From Glo-17 sp964637835 (lineage in GTDB: Bacteria > Krumholzibacteriota > Krumholzibacteriia > LZORAL124-64-63), in NCBI GenBank assembly GCA_964637835.1, contig CAZWYF010000105.1, forward strand, positions 1 to 8,170: a stretch of 8,170 nt of DNA, written 5' to 3'. Below, in pieces: positions 1-5,508 of the stretch. Position numbers and translations under genes: made by a program. The stretch's first letter is position 1; the number at the start of each line of letters is the position of its first letter. The notes under the pieces were generated by a model. That model saw only the letters and a list, made by a program, of their open reading frames with translations, was not told where the DNA came from and ran no database searches.

Positions 1-246
1 CGCGCCTGGCCCCCCGGGGGGCCCCGGCCATCCGCCGCGCCTGGCCCCCCGGGGGGCCCCGCCGTCCGCCGCGCCGGGCCCCCCGAGGGGCCCCTGCCGT
101 CCGCCGCGCCTGACCCCCCGGGGGACCCCTCGCCGTCCGCCGCGCCGGGCCCCCCTGGGCACCCCCCGCCGTCCGGTGCGCCGGGTCCCCCGGCGGCCCC
201 CCGCCATCCGCCGCGCCGCCCCCCCCGGGCGGCCCCCGCCGTTTGC
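1..246. repeat. Seven-copy tandem array of a ~35-bp GC palindromic unit
   Basis: Seven imperfect direct copies follow each other without spacers: 1-35, 36-69, 70-104, 105-140, 141-176, 177-211 and 212-246. Each begins with CGCGCC or a close variant, has a core near GGCCCCCCGGGGGGCC, and ends in GCCGTCCGC or a close variant. The core is a perfect palindrome in the first two copies and decays in later ones, so copies are more degenerate towards the gene at 320. Unit length (34-36 bp) is not a multiple of three, so the open frame through it is not evidence of coding. The array runs off the left edge and its full copy number is unknown. As RNA it would form a row of very stable hairpins; as DNA it could be a REP-like or slippage-prone element. 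Function unknown. Confidence 0.9.
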
Positions 247-276
247 CGCCTCGTGGGGCCGCCCTACGTTGGGCGG
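243..276 (+). promoter_or_regulatory. Weak candidate promoter and hairpin ahead of the STAS gene
   Basis: TTGCCG (243-248) and TACGTT (265-270) are separated by 16 bp and give only a partial match to sigma-70 boxes. The same place holds a perfect 6-bp hairpin, CCGCCC (259-264) and GGGCGG (271-276) with loop TACGTT. The two readings are competing: promoter for the gene at 320, or a structure ending transcription from the left. Neither is strong. Confidence 0.22.
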
Positions 277-319
277 AGAGACCGCAAAGCCGCGTCCACG
301 CCATCGAGAGGAGCGTGCC

Positions 320-721
320 ATGTCCATCCAGTTCGCATCCATCGCCCTGCGCGAGGAGGAGGAGGGGCGGATCCTGCAGCTCATCGTCCGGGGCAAGCTG
401 ACCGCCGCGGATTACGACATCTTCGTGCCCGAGCTCGAGTCCGCCATCGAGGAGCATGGCAAGGTGAGCCTGCTGGTGGACCTGGAGGACTTCCAGGGCT
501 GGAGCGCCGGCGCCATGTGGCAGGACACCAGGTTCGACGCCCGGCACTGGAACGACATCGAGCGCCTCGCCGTGGTGGGCGAGGGCAAGCTCGAGAAGGG
601 CATGACCATGTTCGCGAAACCCTTCACCACCGCGGAGGTGAAGTTCTTCGAGCGGAACGACCGCGCCCGCGCCCTGCGCTGGCTGCACGGCGCGGACGAG
701 GCGGCCGCCGACCAGGCCTGA
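320..721 (+). CDS. SpoIIAA-like STAS/SEC14 domain protein
   Basis: A 133-residue soluble protein resembling the SpoIIAA-like family (Pfam PF11964, STAS/SEC14 fold). Visible family features are the N-terminal strand with GRILQLIVRGKLT (17-29), the LLVDLEDFQGW segment (51-61), then WQDTRFDARHW (67-77), ERLAVVGEGKLEKG (81-94) and the closing AEVKFFERNDRARALRWL (105-122). The family is thought to bind small hydrophobic ligands or act in regulation; no catalytic residues are recognisable and there is no signal peptide or membrane helix. The ATG at 320 is chosen because GAGAGGAG (306-313) lies 6 nt upstream and because the open frame further upstream runs into the noncoding repeat array. It appears monocistronic, with 190 bp to the next gene. 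Family assignment is fairly sure, biological role unknown. Confidence 0.88.
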   Translation: MSIQFASIALREEEEGRILQLIVRGKLTAADYDIFVPELESAIEEHGKVSLLVDLEDFQGWSAGAMWQDTRFDARHWNDIERLAVVGEGKLEKGMTMFAKPFTTAEVKFFERNDRARALRWLHGADEAAADQA

Positions 722-759
722 TCCGGGGCCCGCTCACCGGCCTGCCGGCGCCGCGCATC

Positions 760-818
760 CGGGGGGGCGGCGGTCGAATTCCGGTTCGGAATCTGGGTTC
801 GATTCCCGCCCCCCGACC
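760..818 (+). other. tRNA-like structured relic (T-arm plus acceptor-like stem)
   Basis: The plus strand contains a canonical T-arm signature, GGGTTCGATTCCC (795-807), followed by a C-run and GACC (809-818), as at the 3' end of a tRNA-Pro gene but with CCT where CCA is expected. The C-run can pair with CGGGGGG (760-766), giving an acceptor-like stem. Between them is a second hairpin, ATTCC/GGAAT (778-782 with 788-792). There is no D-arm and no normal anticodon loop (7-nt loop with U33), and the T stem is one nucleotide out of register with the acceptor. This is therefore not a functional tRNA by eye. It could be a tRNA 3' fragment left by integration, a processed structured RNA, or a terminator, since a T-rich stretch (819-829) follows. 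Confidence 0.42.
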
Positions 819-911
819 TCTTTGCTTTTCCCTGCGTGACCTTCCATGTTTGACCGGTCGCCGCGGAGCCCCCGACCCGGCGGCCGCCACCGGTCACGTG
901 AGAGGGAGAGC

Positions 912-1922
912 ATGAACTTCGGAGTCGTCCAGCAACCCACCGCGGCCATGATCGCGTCCGCCCAGCGCGCCATGGAGGCGACGCTGGATCTGCGTCCGGA
1001 AGACCACGTCCTGGTGGTGGGCGACGAGGTCTGCGGCGCCTGCCCGGGCGCCTTCGCCGCGGCCGCCCGCCTCTATGGCTGCCACGTGAGCACCTATGAG
1101 CTGCCGCCCACCGGCCGGCCGCTCGAGCAGGTCCCGGACGACCTGCGCGCCCTGATCCCCGGCCCCACCGTGGTGATCAACGCCATCGCCGGCCACATCG
1201 CCGAGACGCCGTTCCGCATCGAGTGGCTCCACCTGATCGAGAACCTGGGCACCATCCGCATGGCCCACGCGCCCGGCATCAGCGAGGACATGATGACCGG
1301 CGGGTCGCTGGACGTGGACTACCGCCGCATGCACCTGCGCGAGAGCCTCATGCGCGACCTGCTCGAGGGCGCCGAGAGCATCCGGCTGACCACCCACCTG
1401 GGAACCGACGTGACCTTCGACGTCCGTGGCCGCCGCTTCATCTCCGACCTCAAGGCCCGGACCGACTGCTGCATCAACCTGCCGTGCGGCGAGATCTACT
1501 GCGCGCCGGTGGAGGGGTCGGCCCACGGGACCCTGGTGATCGACGGCCCCATGGGCGACTCGGGCGTCCCGCCGCTGCCGGTGCGCGTGGAGCTGGCCGC
1601 GGGCCGCGCCGTGGACGTCGCCTGCGACGACCTCCTGTGGCGCGAACGCCTGCAGAACCTGCTGCAGCGTGACGAGGGCGCGGCGGTGGTCTGCGAGCTG
1701 GGCATCGGCCTGAACCCGGGCGCCCGCCTGGTGGGCCGCATGCTCGAGGACGAGAAGGCCCTGCGCACCGCCCACGTCGCCTTCGGCGACAACCGCGGCT
1801 TCCCCGGCGGCAGCAACCAGTCCGGCCTGCACCTGGACTGCCTGCTGCACCGGCCCACCCTGGCGGTCCAGCGCGGCGACCAGATCGGGACCCTGCTCGA
1901 GGACGGCGACCTGGCGCTCTAG
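912..1922 (+). CDS. M29-family aminopeptidase-like protein (AmpS/AmpT type)
   Basis: A 336-residue cytoplasmic protein resembling the M29/COG2309 metallo-aminopeptidase group. The C-terminal half shows the expected metal-ligand pattern in order: E194 in CGEIYCAPVEG, E262 in CELGIGLNPG, H288 in HVAFGDN, and H307/D309 in SGLHLD after a GGSNQS turn. The N-terminal half (1-160) is the long alpha/beta domain usual for the family. In characterised M29 enzymes a tyrosine lies seven residues after the first His; here that position is R295, so classical peptidase chemistry is uncertain. The related 2,5-dihydroxypyridine dioxygenase (NicX) shows the fold can do other reactions. The ATG at 912 is preceded by GAGAGGGAGAG (900-910). 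Transcription would converge on metG, 37 bp away. Substrate unknown. Confidence 0.82.
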   Translation: MNFGVVQQPTAAMIASAQRAMEATLDLRPEDHVLVVGDEVCGACPGAFAAAARLYGCHVSTYELPPTGRPLEQVPDDLRALIPGPTVVINAIAGHIAETPFRIEWLHLIENLGTIRMAHAPGISEDMMTGGSLDVDYRRMHLRESLMRDLLEGAESIRLTTHLGTDVTFDVRGRRFISDLKARTDCCINLPCGEIYCAPVEGSAHGTLVIDGPMGDSGVPPLPVRVELAAGRAVDVACDDLLWRERLQNLLQRDEGAAVVCELGIGLNPGARLVGRMLEDEKALRTAHVAFGDNRGFPGGSNQSGLHLDCLLHRPTLAVQRGDQIGTLLEDGDLAL

Positions 1923-1960
1923 GCGCGCCGGCCGCACGTCGCCAACCGGCCGCGCGGCGC
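1923..1960. terminator. GC dyad filling the gap between convergent genes
   Basis: The 37-bp gap between two convergent stop codons is almost entirely an inverted repeat. CGGCCG (1929-1934) pairs with CGGCCG (1947-1952), extended outward by two 3-bp blocks with single-base bulges to 1923/1960. Its place suggests a bidirectional terminator, but there is no T-run on either side, so intrinsic activity is unproven. Confidence 0.4.
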
Positions 1961-3699
1961 TACGCGTCGTCGTCCCGCTCCACCAGCGCCTGCAGGCGGT
2001 CGATCTCCGCCTGCACCAGGTCCGGGTCCAGGCGCGGGAAGAGGATCTCCGGCTGGCCCAGCGGACGGCCGGGCGGGATGTCCTGGAGCGCCTCCTCCCA
2101 GCCGCCGGCGAAGAGGTCGTCCTGCAGGCCGAGCCAGCCCCAGAGCTTCTGCATGCCGAAGGGCGTCACCGGCGCGAGCATCACGCAGAGCTGACGCAGC
2201 ACCTGGATGGCCACGCCCAGGGAGTGGCCGCAGCGGGCGAGGTCGGTCTTGCGGGTGCGGAAGGGGGCCGACTCGTCGAAGTAGCGGTTGCCCGCCTGGC
2301 CGGCGGCGAAGGCGCACTCCACGGCGGCCTTGATCTCGAAGCGCTCCATGTGCCCGGCCCACTTCTCGCGCAGCTGCGCCATCTCGGCGAGCACGGCGCG
2401 GTCCATGTCCTGCATGGCCGCCTCCGACCACTCCGGCACCTTCCCGTCGAAGTACTTGTGGATGAAGGTGAGCACGCGGTTGATGAGGTTGCCGAAGTTG
2501 TTGCCCAGCTCGCTGTCGTTGCGGGCGCGGAAGCCCTCCCAGGTGAAGTTCATGTCGCGGGTCTCGGGCAGGTTGCGCGCCAGGGTGTAGCGCAGCGGGT
2601 CGGGCTGGAACTTCTGCAGGTAGTCCGGCAACCACACGGCGAAGCCGCGGCTGGTGGACAGCTTGCGGCCCTCGAGGTTGAGGAACTCGTTGGCCGGCAC
2701 GTTGTCCGGCAGCACCCACGCCTCGCTGTGGGCCATGAGCATGGCCGGGAACATCAGGGTGTGGAAGACCACGTTGTCCTTGCCGATGAAGTGGATCAGC
2801 CGCGTGCCGGGGTCCTGCCACCAGGTGCGCCAGGCCTCCGGATCGCCCTGCTGCTGCGCCCACTCGCGGGTCGCCGAGACGTAACCGATGGGCGCGTCGA
2901 ACCACACATAGAGGACCTTGCCCTCGTGATCGGGCAGCGGCACGTCCACCCCCCAGGCGATGTCCCGGGTGACGGCGCGGTCGCCCAGCCCGTCCTGGAA
3001 CCAGGAGCGGCAGTATTGCTGGACGTTCTCCTTCCACTCCGGATGCCGGCCGATGAAGTCCTCGAGGGCGTCCTGCCACTGGCCCAGCGGGATGTACCAG
3101 TGGGTGGTCTCGCGCAGCTCCAGGGGCTCGCCCTTCAGCGCGTCGTGGGGCTCGACGAGGTCGGTGGGGTCGAGGGAGCGGCCGCAGTCCTCGCACTGGT
3201 CGCCCCGGGCGTTGGCGCTCTGGCAGTGCGGGCAGGTGCCCTCGATGTAGCGGTCGGCCAGGAACCGATCTTGACTGGGGCTGTAGAACTGCTGGGTGGT
3301 CTTCTGGACCAGCCGGCCGTGCTGGTGCAGGTCGAAGAAGAACGCGCTGGCGGTCTCGGCGTGGATGGGGCGGCTGGTCTGGGAGAAGTTGTCGAACTCG
3401 ATGCCCAGGCCGGCGAAGCTGTCGCGGATGGAGGCGTAGTTGCGGTCCACCAGTTCCTTGGGCGAGAGGCCCAGCTTCTCCGCCGTCAGGGTGATGGGCA
3501 CGCCGTACTCGTCGGTTCCGCAGATGAACAGCGCGGGACGACCCCGCAGCCGCAGGTACCGCACCGCGATGTCCGCCGGCAGGTAGGCGCCCGCCAGGTG
3601 GCCGAGATGGATCTCGCCGTTGGCGTAGGGCAGGGCGGCGGTCACGAGGGTGCGCGCGAACTCGCGCGGCTGGTCGGGGCTGGGGCGCGCTTCGGACAA
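1960..3699 (-). CDS. metG: Methionyl-tRNA synthetase, short form without C-terminal domain
   Basis: Class I aminoacyl-tRNA synthetase that charges tRNA-Met with methionine in the cytoplasm. With the start used here it is 579 residues. The HIGH motif is HLGH (31-34) after AALPYANGEI, and the connective peptide has a zinc knuckle with Cys at 156, 159, 169 and 172. The KMSKS loop reads KLSTS (346-350), followed by RGFAVWL. The anticodon-binding helical domain (about 370-550) contains the NFGNLINRV stretch. The protein stops shortly after it, so the EMAP/Trbp111-like C-terminal tRNA-binding domain of ~677-residue enzymes is absent. The start is TTG at 3697-3699 because GGAGG lies 7 nt upstream; an in-frame TTG at 3732 would add 11 residues but has no clear Shine-Dalgarno. 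The enzyme assignment is secure. Confidence 0.97.
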   Translation of the reverse strand: MSEARPSPDQPREFARTLVTAALPYANGEIHLGHLAGAYLPADIAVRYLRLRGRPALFICGTDEYGVPITLTAEKLGLSPKELVDRNYASIRDSFAGLGIEFDNFSQTSRPIHAETASAFFFDLHQHGRLVQKTTQQFYSPSQDRFLADRYIEGTCPHCQSANARGDQCEDCGRSLDPTDLVEPHDALKGEPLELRETTHWYIPLGQWQDALEDFIGRHPEWKENVQQYCRSWFQDGLGDRAVTRDIAWGVDVPLPDHEGKVLYVWFDAPIGYVSATREWAQQQGDPEAWRTWWQDPGTRLIHFIGKDNVVFHTLMFPAMLMAHSEAWVLPDNVPANEFLNLEGRKLSTSRGFAVWLPDYLQKFQPDPLRYTLARNLPETRDMNFTWEGFRARNDSELGNNFGNLINRVLTFIHKYFDGKVPEWSEAAMQDMDRAVLAEMAQLREKWAGHMERFEIKAAVECAFAAGQAGNRYFDESAPFRTRKTDLARCGHSLGVAIQVLRQLCVMLAPVTPFGMQKLWGWLGLQDDLFAGGWEEALQDIPPGRPLGQPEILFPRLDPDLVQAEIDRLQALVERDDDA

Positions 3700-3706
3700 C
3701 GGGGGG

Positions 3707-3711
3707 CCTCC
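3707..3711 (-). promoter_or_regulatory. Shine-Dalgarno that decides the metG TTG start
   Basis: GGAGG on the minus strand, separated by seven nucleotides from the TTG at 3697-3699. It is the best ribosome site in the leader and argues for a TTG initiation codon rather than the upstream in-frame TTG at 3730-3732. Confidence 0.7.
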
Positions 3712-3844
3712 ACGGATGCGGGCTCGGGACAACGATCGGGACGACGATGCGGGGTGCGAGGGTCCGGCGGCGCTTCAGGCGTCCGGACCGGAGCCGAAGG
3801 TAAACCGAGGCGGCGACCGGCGGCAAGGGCCGCCTCGGCCGCCC

Positions 3845-3872
3845 TTGACATCGGCCGCGGGGCGGCTAGATT
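3845..3872 (+). promoter_or_regulatory. Sigma-70-type promoter for the microprotein/zinc-ribbon unit
   Basis: TTGACA (3845-3850), a perfect -35 box, is followed after 16 bp by TAGATT (3867-3872), a 4-of-6 match to the -10 box, within an unusually AT-rich island. Transcription would begin near 3879. A 6-bp inverted repeat, AAGGGC (3825-3830) with GCCCTT (3841-3846), runs into the -35 box and could be an operator or only part of the metG leader structure. Confidence 0.65.
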
Positions 3873-3899
3873 GTAGTCAATGAGTTTTGAATCTATGAA
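3870..3899 (-). promoter_or_regulatory. Candidate metG promoter, overlapping the divergent one
   Basis: On the minus strand TACAAT (3875-3870), a 5-of-6 match to the -10 box, lies 18 bp after TTCATA (3899-3894), a 4-of-6 match to the -35 box. Its -10 shares bases 3870-3872 with the plus-strand -10, so the two promoters could hardly be occupied at once. The predicted metG leader is about 160 nt. Confidence 0.5.
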
Positions 3900-4131
3900 A
3901 CAAATCCCGAAGGGGGTCCGGACCATGCTCGAGATCATCCTCTTCGTGGTCGCATACCTGGTGCTGGCCAACGTGGTGCTGCCGAAGCTCGGCATCGGCG
4001 GTGGCTGACTGACCCGCGCCTGCGAGGTCGGAGACCCGCGCAACCAGGCCAGCACCGAGAAGACCACGGACCAGAGCAACGAGCCGTCCCGGATCACCAC
4101 CGGGGAGAAGAGCGAGGGCCCGGCGCGCTAG
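3895..4131 (+). CDS. One-helix membrane microprotein with in-frame TGA, candidate selenoprotein
   Basis: Read conventionally this is a 37-residue peptide ending at TGA 4006-4008: a basic N-terminus (K2, K6, R9), one hydrophobic helix (about 12-30), then KLGIGGG. The same frame continues after the TGA for 40 codons to TAG 4129-4131; 39 of those 40 codons end in G or C, as in true genes here. There is no ATG, GTG or TTG in this extension. If TGA encodes selenocysteine, the product has 78 residues with U38 and C43 (U-LTRA-C) and a polar, Lys/Glu/Ser/Thr-rich tail. The basic N-terminus predicts N-in topology, with U38 outside the membrane. ATG 3895 keeps that basic segment; ATG 3925 has the better ribosome site (AGGGGG at 3911-3916) and ATG 3880 would be nearly leaderless. 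It precedes the FmdB-like gene by 28 nt. Alternatives are a plain microprotein with conserved noncoding sequence, or a nonsense mutation. Confidence 0.55.
4021..4040 (+). promoter_or_regulatory. SECIS-like stem-loop just after the in-frame TGA
   Basis: TGCG (4021-4024) pairs with CGCG (4037-4040), including one T-G wobble. A4025 is bulged, and GGTC (4026-4029) pairs with GACC (4033-4036). The loop is GGA (4030-4032), 21 nt after the TGA. Known bacterial SECIS elements lie directly downstream of the UGA, inside the coding sequence, with a small apical loop bearing a G in its first two positions; this fits. Hairpins are common at this GC content, so it supports but does not prove selenocysteine insertion. 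Confidence 0.4.
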
Positions 4132-4159
4132 CGCCGGTCCCGCGCACGGGAGCGTCGTC

Positions 4160-4390
4160 ATGCCCATCTTCGAGTTCGTCTGCAAGGGCTGCGGCCGGCA
4201 GTTCGAGGAGATCATGACCTTCTCCGCCATGGAGGCGGGAGAGGCCGCGTGCCCGGACTGCGGTGCGCACGAGGTGACCCGCAACCTGTCCGCGTTCGCC
4301 ACCGGCAGCGCCACCGGCAGCGGCAGCGCCGCCGCCGGGCCGTCCTGTGGCGCCGGCGGCGGGGGCTGCGGGGCCGGCGGCTTCACCTGA
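4160..4390 (+). CDS. FmdB-type zinc-ribbon protein
   Basis: A 76-residue protein starting MPIFEFVCKGCG, the standard opening of the FmdB-type regulatory zinc-ribbon family (Pfam PF09723). Zinc would be held by C8/C11 and C31/C34. After residue 45 the chain becomes a low-complexity Gly/Ser/Ala tail with two further Cys, C63 and C70, the usual look of this family. Biochemical role is poorly defined; members are often named putative regulators because of FmdB of Methylophilus. The ATG has GGGAG (4148-4152) 7 nt upstream. It sits 28 nt after the microprotein frame, so the two are probably cotranscribed from the promoter at 3845. A second in-frame stop (TAG, 4397-4399) follows the TGA closely. Confidence 0.9.
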   Translation: MPIFEFVCKGCGRQFEEIMTFSAMEAGEAACPDCGAHEVTRNLSAFATGSATGSGSAAAGPSCGAGGGGCGAGGFT

Positions 4391-4404
4391 GGCGTCTAGC
4401 GCCG

Positions 4405-4423
4405 GGGCGGCCGGGAGCCGCCC
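4405..4423 (+). terminator. Hairpin after the zinc-ribbon gene
   Basis: GGGCGGC (4405-4411) and GCCGCCC (4417-4423) form a perfect 7-bp stem with a 5-nt loop, 14 nt after the stop codon. No T-run follows, so it may stabilise the 3' end or act as a weak terminator. Confidence 0.4.
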
Positions 4424-4458
4424 ACCCACTGCCACGTCACCGGGCCGATCCGTCGGGA

Positions 4459-5508
4459 TCAGCCACGCGAGAGGGGAGCGCCCGCGCCATCGGTGCGGGC
4501 GCTTTCGCGCGGCACGCGCGTCGCGGCGACGGGGACGCCGCTGCTGGCGGGGTCGTCCCGCAGGCCGTCGCGGGGCATGGCCATCAGCCGGCTGGTGAGC
4601 GCCATGATCAGGGCGCCCCAGGCCACGCCGGCGACCAGGTCCAGCACGTAATGGTAGCGGCAGTAGACGATGCTCAGGCAGAGCAGCGCCCACAGCGTGG
4701 TCAGCCACCAGCGGTGCCGCGGCGCCACCTTCCAGCCCCACCACCAGGAGACCATGCTGCCCGCCACGTGGCTGGAGGGGAAGGCCGCGCCGGAGAGCGC
4801 CCCGTTGGCGTGGATGAAGACCATGATGTCGTGGAAGAGCCAGCCGGTGAGGCCCTCCTCGGCGATGGGGCCGGCGATGCCCAGGTACTGGAAGTACTTG
4901 GGGCCCCACACCGGGAAGAAGGTGAACCAGGCGTAGCAGGTGAGCATCACGGCCACCAGGTCGCGGACCATGGCGGCGGTGAGCGCCCAGTTGCGGTCGC
5001 GCGAGCGGCGGCCGGTGCGCCAGATGAGCAGCAGGGCGAACAGGCCGAAGAAGTAATAGGTGAAGTAGGCGAACTCCATGAGCTCGTACAGCCACCGCCA
5101 GGGCATGTGCCGGGACCAGGCCAGGCTGGGCTGCCCGCCGAAGATCCGCTCCTCGAGCTGGATCAGCCAGGGGTCGAAGGAGTGGCCGAAGTCGCGGAAG
5201 ACCACGCCCAGGAACTCCAGCTCCGCGTAGAAGATGGGGAACATGAGCGGGATGGCGGACACCCCGAGCAGGCGTACCGGCCAGCGTTCCTGGCGGCGCA
5301 GCAGGGGCGGGATCACCAGGATGACCGCGGCGAGCACCAGGTGCCAGGCCAGGTGGGGCAGCGGCGCGTGCAGGGGGCCGGGGTCGGCCACCACGTCGAA
5401 GCAGGCGGGGTTCAGCAGGGGGTAGAGGCCGCTGGTCAGGACGTAGACCACGGCGATCCAGTCGGCGCCCTGACGCCAGGGCCGCAGGCGGGCGAGGAAG
5501 ACGGTCAT
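4459..5508 (-). CDS. PAP2-family membrane phosphatase/phosphotransferase (PAP2_3, Aur1-like)
   Basis: A 349-residue integral membrane protein with about six to eight hydrophobic segments (roughly 15-33, 55-72, 82-104, 145-164, 178-199, 264-283, 287-305). It bears the PAP2 active-site signatures FPSSHVAG (243-250, nucleophile-side H247) and RYHYVLD (284-290, R284, H286, D290). The first phosphatase motif of soluble PAP2 enzymes is not obvious, as is common in the PAP2_3 group, which includes inositol phosphorylceramide synthase-like proteins. The likely reaction is cleavage or transfer of a lipid phosphate group. The ATG at 5508 overlaps the upstream stop as ATGA, indicating translational coupling; an ATG at 5517 is possible. 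The last ~40 residues are polar and variable-looking, and overlap a strong hairpin. Substrate is inferred only from its neighbours. Confidence 0.85.
   Translation of the reverse strand: MTVFLARLRPWRQGADWIAVVYVLTSGLYPLLNPACFDVVADPGPLHAPLPHLAWHLVLAAVILVIPPLLRRQERWPVRLLGVSAIPLMFPIFYAELEFLGVVFRDFGHSFDPWLIQLEERIFGGQPSLAWSRHMPWRWLYELMEFAYFTYYFFGLFALLLIWRTGRRSRDRNWALTAAMVRDLVAVMLTCYAWFTFFPVWGPKYFQYLGIAGPIAEEGLTGWLFHDIMVFIHANGALSGAAFPSSHVAGSMVSWWWGWKVAPRHRWWLTTLWALLCLSIVYCRYHYVLDLVAGVAWGALIMALTSRLMAMPRDGLRDDPASSGVPVAATRVPRESARTDGAGAPLSRG
4477..4505 (+). terminator. Perfect 9-bp hairpin with TTT inside the 3' end of the PAP2 gene
   Basis: AGCGCCCGC (4477-4485) pairs exactly with GCGGGCGCT (4495-4503) around a 9-nt loop, and on the plus strand runs into TTTC. 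It is oriented to stop transcripts arriving from the zinc-ribbon gene, yet lies in the last codons of the convergent PAP2 gene. Confidence 0.45.

Noticed and set aside
1..246. CRISPR-like array
   Set aside because: Copies abut directly with no unique spacers, and they vary in length and sequence.
176..319. Open N-terminal extension of the STAS gene
   Set aside because: It runs through the noncoding 35-bp repeats in a Pro/Arg-rich frame; the ATG at 320 has a good ribosome site and begins the conserved domain.
760..818. Functional tRNA, including tRNA-Sec
   Set aside because: There is no D-arm, no UCA anticodon in a 7-nt loop and no CCA end, so only a tRNA-like relic can be supported.
822..850. 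Promoter for the M29 gene (TTGCTT, 17 bp, CATGTT)
   Set aside because: Both boxes match only 3 of 6 positions.
2224..3876. Long open frame opposite metG on the plus strand
   Set aside because: It is Gly/Ala/Val-rich and antisense to a certain metG; long antisense frames are usual at this GC content.
3642..4100. Antisense gene over the microprotein region
   Set aside because: It has high G/C third positions because it shares them with the sense frame, but it uses TTG Leu often, runs through the promoter island and has no ribosome site.
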